Source: Bursaphelenchus xylophilus (taxonomy: Eukaryota; Nematoda; Chromadorea; Rhabditida; Aphelenchoididae). From it: a stretch of DNA of 64,000 nt. Of this stretch, positions 42,954-53,400 are shown piece after piece. The stretch is taken from assembly GCA_904066235.2 (NCBI GenBank), contig CAJFCV020000001.1, positions 2,914,001 through 2,978,000 on the forward strand, in the 5' to 3' direction. A model generated the notes under the pieces. It was given only the letters and a program-made list of their open reading frames with translations. It was not told where the DNA came from and ran no database searches. The position numbers and the translations under genes are program-made. The first letter of the stretch is position 1, and every line of letters starts with the position of its first letter.

Positions 42954-43652
42954 CATGTCGCGTGCTTTCGATTTTTTCCGCCTAAGATACGAAAACTGTC
43001 AACATCAGCAATCAGCACAGAAACCCCCAAATCGAGTATTTGTGAAAAAAATTCAAAAAATTACTACTTTACAGTACTACCTAAGTAAGGAAAAAAGTAA
43101 CGATCAAAAAAATAAGTGTGATTTTCGAAATCAGCACCCTCGATTATCCTATTAATTGCGACACTTGTGGCGAAGAAAAATAATACTTTTCGATTTCCCC
43201 CAATCGTCCAACTCCGAGCAAAAACATGCTTACATTTCAGCGATATTTCGATGCACAGTGCAAAGTGAACTTTCGATTTCGCAGAGTGCATGCCGCCGAT
43301 TTCCGTCCGGCGACTTTCCGGAAGGACTAGTATTAGTCTGTCGGAAAAATAACGGCGGATCGTCGCGCCTCGGTAACTAAACATCAGTTATTGATATCCT
43401 GTGTTTTTATTAGGGTAGTACCCCAAATTCGCAAGTGCGGTTATAATTTTGCGACACCGAAAAGTATTATAATTTTGGTTTTTCCAGCTTTTCTCTAAAA
43501 TACGGAAACTCCTCAAAATAATTTTTTGGGACATCATTTCTAGTACACTGATGCACATTGGTGCCAAATATCACACATTTCTATTCACAATCACAAAAGT
43601 TACACTCATTTTTAAAGTGCGGTTATAATTATGACGCATACTGTATTATATA
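42954..43652. other. Intergenic with repeat fragments
   Basis: Contains a left end of the TCAGTCTGTCGGG GGCGGATCGTCGCGCCTC subfamily (about 43334-43375) without its right half, and the GCCGATTTCCGTCCGGCGAC repeat (43292). No gene. Confidence 0.4.
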
Positions 43653-45143
43653 CTGCACGTCAAAAGTTTGGAACAGGCCAGATCTTCTTTGCGGCTTGAG
43701 ATGGGAGTTTCATTTCTTTTTTATTCGAAGCTCCATGTATTAAGAACCTCAATGAATACATAGCCATGGAAATCAGAAAGCTCGTTGGAATTTAAAAAAA
43801 AATTTTAAAAAATAAGTGCGTCAAAAGTTTGGAACAGCTTTTGGAAGGTGATTATAAACTTCGGGATGGAGGCAGGTATCCTCGCATTTAGTGTTTCTGG
43901 ATGATGTATGGAATCGGCATGCCAATGGCATACTGATTTTCATCGATAAACCCAAAATGAAAAAAATGCTTATTGAGCCAAAAACTACGGTCAAATTTGC
44001 GAAAAAATGAATTTTTTGGTTTGGGTTCTCTATGTTATCGGTGTGTAAGCGTTCTAAGATATTTAATGTGGTCGCACAATTGTACAAGGGCACTCAGATC
44101 TTCGCATAGGAACTATATACGCACAGCATAATTTATGAAAATTTTGAGTTTTGCTACGAATCTTTATTTAATGTATTTTATATTTTTTATAGAGCGGCTT
44201 GGTGGCTAATTGGCTTTAACACCGTTATCGTTGAATAAAAAGGTGTCTTTAAGAAGCAGAACCTGGCCACTATTTGCAACATCAAGGCCACATCTTTAAA
44301 AATAGCGGGTATATGAAATGTTAATATTCACATATTTTTTATCTTGGATTTGAAGCCGCTGCATGGCTCAAAACTAAGTTCCTTTATAGTTATCACACCG
44401 ATGCAGTAATATAAACCAACTTTCCGATTTATCACACCACAAATCCGGGTCAGATATGAATATTGACTTTGGGGACTAAATTTTTTTTTAATATCCGAAA
44501 GATGTGGCCTTGGATGTTGCAAATAGCGTGGGTTTTTGTTTCTTGAAGACACCTTTTTATTCCACGATAACTGTCTTAAAGCCAATTAGCCTCCAAGCCG
44601 CTCAATAAAAAATATAAAATACATTAAATAAAGATTCATAGCAAAACTCAAAATTTTCATAAATTATGCTGTGCGTATATAGTTCCTATGCGAAGATCTG
44701 AGTGCCCTTGTACAATTGTGCGACCACATTAAATATCTTAGAACGCTTACACACCGATAACATAGAGAACCCAAACCAAAAAATTCATTTTTTCGCAAAT
44801 TTGACCGTAGTTTTTGGCTCAATAAGCATTTTTTTCATTTTGGGTTTATCGATGAAAATCAGTATGCCATTGGCATGCCGATTCCATACATCATCCAGAA
44901 ACACTAAATTCGAGGATACCTGCCTCCATCCCGAAGTTTATAATCACCTTCCAAAAGCTGTTCCAAACTTTTGACGCACTTATTTTAAAAAATTTTTTTT
45001 TTAAATTCCAACGAGCTTTCTGATTTCCATGGCTATGTATTCATTGAGGTTCTTAATACATGGAGCTTCGAATAAAAAAGAAATGAAACTCCCATCTCAA
45101 GCCGCAAAGAAGATCTAGCCTGTTCCAAACTTTTGACGTGCAG
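43653..45143. mobile_element. Tc1-type foldback, 1491 bp, near-complete palindrome
   Basis: Ends CTGCACGTCAAAAGTTTGGA and its inverse, flanked by TA (43651-43652, 45144-45145). The two arms (about 650-700 bases) mirror each other almost completely, including identical 90-codon ORFs (43821-44093 minus, 44702-44974 plus) that differ by one or two residues. Those ORFs have no known domain. A right-half copy is at 53927-54522. Confidence 0.8.
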
Positions 45144-45164
45144 TATACATACTATAAGTATTTT

Positions 45165-45790
45165 CATAAAGTGCATGGACATTTTTCGCGGCCGACACCA
45201 TGCACAAAAAACTAGTGCAAACGGCTTTTCTTGACAAGGAAAGCACTTCTATGGGGTATGGAGTTACAGGTATATCAAAAAAATCGCAAGATTTTTCTGA
45301 TTCAGAGTATGTGAAAATTAGTTGCCTAATTCTGGTTTCCTCCGAACTTTTCTCGCAACACCATGGAAATGCGCCTTTTTAAAATTGCAACTACTAATTA
45401 GGGTGTAGTATAAATTAAACTTGATATTTTAAGGCGTGTCAAGATAACCAGAGTTTACTTTAGCTCAAAAACAAGCATTTGATTTGGTAAAAACTTGGTC
45501 AAAAAGGCATTTGCGTGGTGTTGCGAGAAAAGTTCAGAGGATTTTTTCACCACCCTTACAAATCAAAATTAGGCAGCTAATTTTTACATATTTTGAATCA
45601 GAAAAAATTTCCGAACTTTTTGATATTTGCGCCAGGAATTTGCACAGTGCAAGCGGCTTTTCTTGAGATCTGCATTGTGCGAAAACAGAAATTGCAGTGT
45701 GCGCTGGCGACAAGCGCGAGAAAAAGTTCTGAATGCACTGTGCGAAAGAGAGCAAACGGCCATGCACTTTATGAAAATAATAATATGTAT
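45165..45790. mobile_element. TTTCATAAAGTGCATGG foldback element
   Basis: Left TTTCATAAAGTGCATGGACA and right inverted GGCCATGCACTTTATGAAA. Within it CTTGACAAGGAAAGCACTTC begins a CAAGGAAAG-type segment and TTTTCTCGCAACACCATGGA / GGTGTTGCGAGAAAAGTTCA form an inner palindrome. Part of the same sequence fills 47975-48410. Confidence 0.6.
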
Positions 45791-45894
45791 ATATAATATA
45801 AGTTGTCAAAGACGAGCTGTCCTCAAATTGCATTACATAACTGTTTCTGTTACACGTCGACGAACCTGACGTTTACAAAGATTGAACCGCAACT

Positions 45895-48800
45895 TTATTG
45901 GTTAAAATCATGATACCACACGCCGTTATTTTTGCCGACCACCACTTCGATTGTTGAACCCTTCCATACGTAGAGCCCGTTCTCGATCCGTTGAGCTCCC
46001 TTTGACTTGAGCGCTTTGCCCAACATCTGTCGAACTTTTCGCACTTGTTTTGGAAGAGGTAAATAAAGCAGCAATGTAAGGAGGAGATTTGCGACTCGGC
46101 AGGCCTGATCGACGACGCGCAACAGGTTCTCAAGTTGAGACGAAAAATCTCCTTTAAATTCCTGAAAATTGTTATAAGTACATCATGTATATGTATGCAT
46201 CTGCATACAGGGGGACGTTTGAAGCGCGACGCTTAAATTTTGTTGAAACTTGATACAAAGCTATCAGTTTGTCGGAAAAATAACGGCGGATCGTCGCGCC
46301 TCGGAATCGCCCGTCATCGCTTTGCGACGGCCGCCGAAGCTGAAGATTTGGTGCGCGATAGAGGCGAGGCGAGACATTTTGCTGCGACGATCCGCCGTTA
46401 TTTTCCCGACAGACTGATAATTTACTTTTTTCTGAGCAATATGCAAAACTTTTAGCTTGCGCTGTGCAGAAACGGCCGAGATGTTTAGGTCGAAAGCCGG
46501 AAAAAAATGTGACACTTTTTGGCAAACTTTGCGATGATTCGAATGCCTAATTCTACCAGAGAGGGCAGCGGGGTTTCTGCGACGAGGTCCGAAAGTGTAG
46601 ACACGCCTGTATGTCCAAAAGTCGCTTCCTCTCTCCGCGTTTTCCGTTCTCTCGCTACTGCCACTGCAAAGCGAGAAATTTTAGGGATCAATGTGTGGCC
46701 TAAGCCTAGGCCCACCGTGTATACAAAAAATAAAATCGATATCAGTTTGTCGGGAAAATAATGAGGGCAATGTCGCTGCGCCGATAGCGTCGCTGAAGTG
46801 AAAAGCAAGTCGGTTTTTGCCGCGACACAATTCATTTCCCCGGCGGCGATGCGATTTTCGATGCGACAGAGTGCTCATTATTTTCCCGACAGACTAATAG
46901 AGAAAACTTGATCGTCGCCACTCCACCCCTAGTAAGACTCTTACTGTAAGAATATTGCATACCATAGATCCGTAACTAAAATCAACGAAAGACTTTATCG
47001 ATATGCGCGATAGATTGGGAAAGCACCGTCGGATCTCCAAGAATTGGTCATCGTACTCGTACGGAGCTCTCAACTTTTCATACCATAAGCATAAAGTTCG
47101 GATCGAGGGATTCGCGGGCCATCTGAAATTGTTTCCAATGCATCGCGACTGTATACTCCAACATACCCGCCGTGGGAGAAGGGGTCCATCTCCATTGCTG
47201 CTGACTCAACGTTTAATTTGAAAAGTGGATAAATGTCTGAAAGATAGACTTGTCATTTGTCAGCGAATTTAAAATGCAAAAGAGTGTATATAGAGAGGCG
47301 GGTCGCTACCAGAGATTGGCACGGCTCCAGATCCGGCTCCGGCTCCGAGCCGGGAGCCAGAGCCGGAGCCGGAAATTTTGGGGGCGGCTCCGGCTCCCGA
47401 GCCCAAAGTCGGAGCCAGGCTTCTCAGCGTTCAGAAGAGTAAAAATTTTGCGATCTTGCTAAACTAAATTGGTTGAAACATGTAGGGGAGGATGTGTTGC
47501 GTACGACGTGGCTCAAAAACGTTGGCTGTATGATCTCTGGCACTAATAACTTTTATTTTTGGAAAAATATTTTTTAAAAAATTTTTTGCACAGGAGCCGG
47601 GATTCGGAGCCGGAGACCTTTTTAAATTTTGCACGGAGCCGGGAGCCGAAGCCGGAGCCGCAAATTTGGCCTCGGCTCTTGCTGTGGGAGCTAGGAGCCG
47701 GAGTCGAAATTTTGACCGTGGCAATCTCTGGTCGCTACTCATGAGTACAGAATGCTGTGTCAACTCTCCCGAGCACACTTACATCTAGTTGTAAAGATTC
47801 GTATGTGCTCAAATGCACTACCATCCAGGCTGGACAAGATAGCGGGCTCGTTACAGGCGAAAGATTTGATGTTAAATTTGATCACTTCCAAAGCGCCTCT
47901 TACCATCGGACCGTTTGTGGTCGCTGTCACGGTGAATGACATGAAAGGGTATTCTAAAACAAATTTTGGTTTGTAAGGGTGAAAAAATCCTCTGAACTTT
48001 TCTCGCAACACCACGCAAATGCCTTTTTGACCAAGTTTTTACCAAATCAAATGCTTGTTTTTGAGCTAAAGTAAACTCTGGTTATCTTGATACGCCTTAA
48101 AATATCAAGTTTAATTTATACTACACCCTAATTAGTAGTTGCAATTTTAAAAAGGCGCATTTCCATGGTGTTGCGAGAAAAGTTTAGAGGATTTTTTTAC
48201 ACTTACAAACCAAAATTAGGCAGCGAATTTTTACATACTCTGAATCAGAAAAATGTTGCGATTATTTTGATATATGTCTCGACCTGTAACTCGATACCCT
48301 ATAGAAGTGGTTTCCTTGTCAAAAAAAGCCGTTTGCACTAGTTTTTTGTGCATGGTGTCGGCCGCGAAAAATGTCCATGCACTTTATGAAAATACTTATA
48401 GTATGTATAATACATATATTTAAATGATGCATTATTAGATGCAAATAACAGCAACCGAAAAATGAGCACTTACCTTTTAGAACCCTTGTCAAGAAGGCGA
48501 CGAATCCCCAGCCCATCCCATCGTCGAGCCTCAATTCAACTTCCTCGATGTGTGGCAAGAACACGACCCAAACCCAGGCCTGCATGCACTCCAAACGCGG
48601 AAAACGATAAATTCCGCTCGTGACTTTTTGCCGCATCGCCCTGTCCGTGTATTCGGGCCACACGGACAGGAACGAGGAATATATCTTTATCTTTTGCATC
48701 TTGTGAATGGAAAGAAAATGATGATAAAAGTCGTTGGAGATGGTCTGAAAAAGAGGCTGGCTGGAGAGGAAAGGCAAACCCGAGGTGAGCCAAAAACTGT

Positions 48801-49368
48801 CGACATGTTTTCGTACGGTGCAAAACTGTTTTGAAGCGGATCGGCAGGGAGCGAAATGCACAGTGCAAATGTCTACTGGTAGTCGCGCCATAAAGTCCGT
48901 CGAATCAGGACTTTTTGACGCGCCGAGTACAAGAATATGCAATTGCCACGAATGGACCAGTTTCCTGAGCGACGCACGTCAAACTGAGATAGGCTCAAAC
49001 GGACCGGTGAATAGGTTGGCAATCTGCCAAAAAAAGACGCGAAAAAGCTTTTAGTCGGGGAAGAAATGGGGATTTTTTGGGGCGAGAGAGTACGTTTTCG
49101 CGCGTCTTTTTCTCTGACTTCTCTGTGAAATCAAGACAAAGTGTATAAAACCGATAGCGAAGGGTCTATTCCGGTGACCGGACTTTGACGTGCGACGCAC
49201 ACTGAACGCTTCCCTCTTCACACTTACCATATATCTGATGACAACTGGCATCCACATGGTAATGTAATCCTCCCACGCTTCGTCTTCGGTGTGCTGGCGA
49301 ATACAGCCTTTGAGGCACATGAATCGGTACAACTGAAGCGCTGGTGTCCGTCTTAATTTTGGCCCCAT
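45895..49368 (-). CDS. Unrecognised nematode family, minus-strand paralog, 359 aa, 6 exons
   Basis: Exons in transcript order: 49228-49368, 48474-48744, 47783-47953, 47167-47236, 46963-47122, 45895-46161; all phases agree and it ends in TAA. No known domain. Paralogous along its length to the plus-strand gene starting at 50497: LRRTPAL..RF.C..G at the N-terminus; exon 2 of identical length (271) with HHFLSIHK and VFLPHIEEVEL; WPANPSIRTL; RRCFPNLSRISI; and a last exon ending in a KGAQRIENGLYVWKGSTIE strand-like segment. The alternation of short hydrophobic strands and helices (LPHIEEVEL, FPNLSRISI) looks like a leucine-rich-repeat-like or F-box-associated fold, which is a guess. Intron 4 is only 44 bases (47123-47166). 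Intron 2 (47954-48473) is wholly repeat and intron 3 contains the hAT-type element. Confidence 0.75.
46264..46417. mobile_element. TCAGTCTGTCGGG MITE, TA duplication
   Basis: Left TCAGTTTGTCGGAAAAATAA, right inverted TTATTTTCCCGACAGACTGA, TA on both sides. GGCGGATCGTCGCGCCTC subfamily, shared with 13896 and 49607. It has landed in sequence matching family A (CATCCCC-less fragment AGCTTGCGCTGTGCAGAAAC follows). Confidence 0.7.
46742..46897. mobile_element. TCAGTCTGTCGGG MITE in paralog intron 5, TA duplication
   Basis: Left TCAGTTTGTCGGGAAAATAA, right TATTTTCCCGACAGACTAA, TA at 46740-46741 and 46898-46899. Confidence 0.7.
47310..47730. mobile_element. hAT-type element with GGCTCC arrays, copy 2 (421 bp, 8-bp TSD)
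   Basis: Ends CAGAGATTGGCACGG and inverted ACCGTGGCAATCTCTG; octamer GTCGCTAC duplicated exactly at 47302-47309 and 47731-47738. Inverted relative to the copy at 26615. Lies in intron 3 of the minus-strand paralog. Confidence 0.88.
47960..48470. repeat. Partial TTTCATAAAGTGCATGG element filling paralog intron 2
   Basis: 47990-48400 is the inverse of 45170-45560 with few differences (GGTGTTGCGAGAAAAGTTTA, GAAAATGTCCATGCACTTTA). One end is missing. Confidence 0.65.
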
Positions 49369-49606
49369 TTGTTTTATAAATTCAGACTACAAGCAAAGCC
49401 CAAAGAATTATTGAGCAGCAATAAGAAGAGCCTAAATAAAAGATGAAGGAATGCGATGAACAGAAAAACGAGGATATACGCGTTGTTTTTTTATGCAACA
49501 GGTAGCACTAGTCCTTTCGCAAAGTCGCTGGAGTGAGTTCGGCAACCTTTACACAGTGCACAGGCTTTTAGTATTACGTCAACATATCAGTCTGTCGGGT
49601 GAAATA

Positions 49607-49754
49607 TCAGTCTGTCGGGAAAATAACGGCGGATCGTCGCTGCAACACGTCTCGCCTCGCCTCTGTCGCGCACCAAATCTCCAGCTTCGGCAGCAAAGCG
49701 ATGACGGGCGATTCCGAGGCGCGACGATCCGCCGTTATTTTTCCGACAGACTAA
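49607..49754. mobile_element. TCAGTCTGTCGGG MITE between the divergent paralogs
   Basis: Left TCAGTCTGTCGGGAAAATAA preceded by TA, right inverted TTATTTTTCCGACAGACTAA. A second stray left end TCAGTCTGTCGGG lies 18-20 bases upstream, a tandem end duplication. Confidence 0.65.
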
Positions 49755-50072
49755 TGCTAGTCGCGACATAAAGTCCGTAAAGTTTTTTTCGCCGACGTCG
49801 CGGTTGTGATCGCCGAAAAGTGCATGTCGCTAGTGCAAAAGCGGGAAGTCGCAGCGGCGCGGGCGAAAAAAACGCACTGTACAAATTCTACGGACTTTAT
49901 GATGCGACTAGTAGTGGCGTGTCGTCGCTGCCAAATGTTTCGCGTCGCCGAAAAAAAGCGTGCCGTCGCGCACCAAAGTTCCAGCTTCAGCAGCCGTCGC
50001 AAAGCGATGATGGACGATTCCAAGGCGCGACGGCCGGGCCCGTTTCGCCATGTCTGGTTCAAATGCACAGTG

Positions 50073-50310
50073 CACGTCAATCCAAAATAGAAGAAAAAAT
50101 TTCCCGCCCCTTTTTGGTGATTCGTTCAAAACGAAATGTAACTATCCGATAAAAAGCATTTTCTTACCTTTCTTCTTCCTTTTCGAGAAAAAGTAATTAT
50201 TTCGGGCGAGAAAAAGTGCCGATAATTTCGCGACATTTCGTCTCTCTTTCAAACCAATGAAAACGACACGAAGTTTCGAAACGGTTCAGGAAATGCGCTG
50301 GATTGACGTG
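50073..50310. mobile_element. CACGTCAATCCA element, 238 bp, 5-bp TSD, copy 2
   Basis: Exactly the same length and ends as 13528-13765, in the same orientation; pentamer CAGTG duplicated at 50068-50072 and 50311-50315. Internal words TTCCCGCCCCTTTTTGGTGA and GAAGTTTCGAAACGGTTCAG are shared. Confidence 0.8.
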
Positions 50311-50479
50311 CAGTGCGGAAAGTCTTGCGACAAAAACGTCTACGTTTTGCAACGGCGTAGTAGTATAGGGACCGCAGAGAAAGCCTCGACCCCTTCGCTC
50401 CTGAAACAAGACGCCAACAATCGTGTCGGCGTCATTTTGACACAGAGAGATTGTCTGTTCGCAATAAGCAGTGGGGGTT

Positions 50480-50488
50480 TTTCTTCAG
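50480..50488 (+). promoter_or_regulatory. Putative spliced-leader acceptor before the plus-strand paralog
   Basis: GGGTTTTTCTTCAG ends at 50488, eight bases before the ATG at 50497, without an upstream exon, as expected for trans-splicing. Confidence 0.45.
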
Positions 50489-50496
50489 TTTGATAA

Positions 50497-53400
50497 ATGG
50501 CAACCGTACTACGACGAACTCCCGCATTGCACGTGTTCCGATTCTTGTGCGTAAATGGATTCGAGCGCGAAGTAAGAGAGGTCCAGCGTGATTACGAGGT
50601 GTTTTGTACGAATAAAACACTCAGATATACGGTGAGTAAAGCGTCCTTGTCACCAGTCGCCCAATTCAGATCGTCTCCAACAACTTTTTGCACCATTTCC
50701 TCTCGATCCACCGGCTGGAAAACATCCTTGTGGTGGCGCGCGCCTACTACATCAACGTCAAGTTTTACGACCCCAAACTGAAACCCAACTTTCAGCGCCT
50801 GAGTTATACATTCCCCAGTGTGCAGGTCTTTCACGCCTTTCTTCGCCTCGTTTTTCTACCCGTTGCAAAGCAGGTTGAGCTGTGGGGTGTTGAACGGGTT
50901 GATAAGAGGTTTGTGGAGGTTTGCAAGGACACTGTGGCAAGTAAGTTTTTTTAAAGAGCTCTGCAGGCGAATCGGCGCCAAACCGGTCAAACCCGGAGAG
51001 CACAACGAAGGGAGGTCTTGATTAACTAGGGAAGTACCCCAAGTGCGACCCTCAGATTTTGCTTAAATTTTGCACACACTACATAGGCCATATATCAAAT
51101 CATGAAGGTTTTAGTTCACGGCCGCAGCTGAGATATTGAACCATCTTTGCGGCTGCACACGACAGGAAAAAACCTTTTGGCCATAACTTTGCTGGTTTCC
51201 GGCGGAAAAAATTACTTGCTGTGGAAGCATTGCCCCTTACGGTAGAAAGTGTTATGTAACCTTTCATGATAAAGTTCGGAAAAATACTGTAATTTTTTGC
51301 CAACTTTCGACCACAAAATCTTCACGAAAATGCGAGCTAATATAAGACCCGCAAATGTCTTAGAAAAAAATTATACTAAGTTTGTGCCAAATTCCATCAA
51401 AGTCTGCGCGTCGCACTTGAGTAGTTCAGAGGTAAGCCACATGGAGAAACATTAAGTCCACTTGAAACTTTTAGAGTATCCACATATACGATTTCATGTC
51501 GTACTGAACGAGGATGCGGATGAATGCCGCACTGTGTTGGATGTTTTGAAAAGCCAGGTGGTCTCAATGTTCAGCCGTCGTCCATCCTTTCTTTTCCAAA
51601 TGCATGGGGCACCGTTGCGGCGCCTGGACCTATCAGGGATGAAATGTGAGTTGGAACGACACTTTACGCCTTCTTTTAGACGTCTACCCCTTTTTCGCGA
51701 TGAATGTAAAGCATGTGAAGATGGGACTTGCCACATTTTTACATACCAGGTGGGCCTGATGATGCTGTTGTGGCGGTCATTTCACGACGATTTCGTTACA
51801 CTTTGTCCCACGCTGTATTTACATATACAGGGTGTTTGAAGAAATTTCGGAAAAATTTTTTGCGTATATCTTTGTGATCTTTGCAGCTATCCAAGAAGTT
51901 TAAAGCGTATTTAAAATTCGAAGTTGTGTGTTTTTAGAATATGCGAAAGAATTTCTTCTTGCCTCGGCGGAGAGATTTGATGCCTCTTTTGAAAATTACA
52001 CCTCGTTACAAAGCCCAGACTTCTCTACTACAGATGAAATTAGGTTTACCTCATCTGGCAGGACGTAATCTGTTTGTCTCGGTAGCTTTGCGGATGCTTC
52101 ACACATCGGCGAAGGCTCGGCGGAGACTTTAATATCTCCGCCAAAAAATGGTCTCTCCGCCGAGACAACGAAAATTTTTTTTCCATATTCTACTAAAAAG
52201 GCATGACTTTTTTTCGAATTTTTAAATACGCCTTAAACTTCTTGGATAACTGCAAAGAGCACAAAGATGTAAGCGAAAAATTTGTCCAAAATTTCTTCAA
52301 ACACCCTGTATATAAAGGAAATTTGCAGATGGCCACAAAACCCGTCCGTTGAGAGACTGATCTTTAAGCCAAGCCCAATTCAACGTCATCGGCAGCCCGG
52401 CGAAGCGTTTTCTGAGATCAAGAGGTGCTTCCCCAACCTAAAGTTGATAGTCATCAAGCAATTGACGTACTTGCCGGCTGAGGAACAGACGGTCGATGTA
52501 AGTGGACAAGCGGGGTGATGTGCTGGATGTGATAGCCACGGGTTTCCTTACGTTACGAGGGGAAGTACCCCAAGTGCGACACTCAGATTTTGATGAAACT
52601 GGGTACAAATTGAGAAAAACGTTTTCTAAGTTATGCACTACTCCACGAAATGATAGACGCACCCAATTTTTAGCAATTATCTTCCTTATACTGAATGATA
52701 TCCAAAAATGTTCAACAGATGAAATGTGGCAAATTAAACGAGAAATCATGTCCCGTAGCAATTTTGGAACAAAATTTTGTCTTGAATGAGATGTTGCATT
52801 TTTTTGGGGTCCACAAAATGTTAGATGCACTTGAGTAATTTCTGTTTTTCTTTGTATATTTAAAAGAACTTCGACTCAACCTGCTTGTATTGCACTTCCT
52901 CGTGTTCTCTGTAGTATTAAAAGGGTATTACATTCATATCCGCCGCACTTCATCCACGCATTAGCTACTTGTTGAAGATGATATGCCAATAAATACTCGA
53001 GATCTTTGAACAAGCTGCTTTTTTCCCATTAGGGAGATCTACACGTATAATCTAATAGTATTAGCTTGTTTCTTGCCCAAGAAAACAGCCCAACCAAATT
53101 TTTTTTTTCAAAACGAATGTTTACCTCATGTACAAGGTCGGAGATGGCCCATAAGGCTAATCCGTGGATGAAGTACGGCGGATATGAATGTAATACCCTT
53201 TTAATACTACAGAGAACACGAGGAAGTGCAATACAAGCAGGTTGAGTCGAAATTCTTTTAAATATACAAAGAAAAACAGAAATTACTCAAGTGCATCTAA
53301 CATTTTGTGGACCCCAAAAAAATGCCACATCTCATTCAAGACAAAATTTTGGGGGCTTCGGTAGTTCAGCCCCCCACGAAAGGTAGTTCAAACCCCCACT

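Larger units (their letters stand above)
49369..50479. other. Shared upstream region of the divergent paralogs, full of MITEs
   Basis: Between the two start codons lie a TCAGTCTGTCGGG element (49607-49754), a TAGTCGCGACATAAAGTCCG palindrome (about 49760-49915, also seen near 13815-13890 and 48888) and the 238-bp element (50073-50310). Promoter elements could not be picked out. Confidence 0.5.

Noticed and set aside
43821..44974. Pair of identical 90-codon ORFs as a duplicated gene
   Set aside because: They are the two arms of one palindromic element, with no start context, splice signals or known domain.
48319..48942. 207-codon minus-strand ORF taken as one gene
   Set aside because: Only 48474-48744 is supported as an exon (same length and phase as the paralog's exon 2); the ends run into a transposon and upstream repeat DNA.
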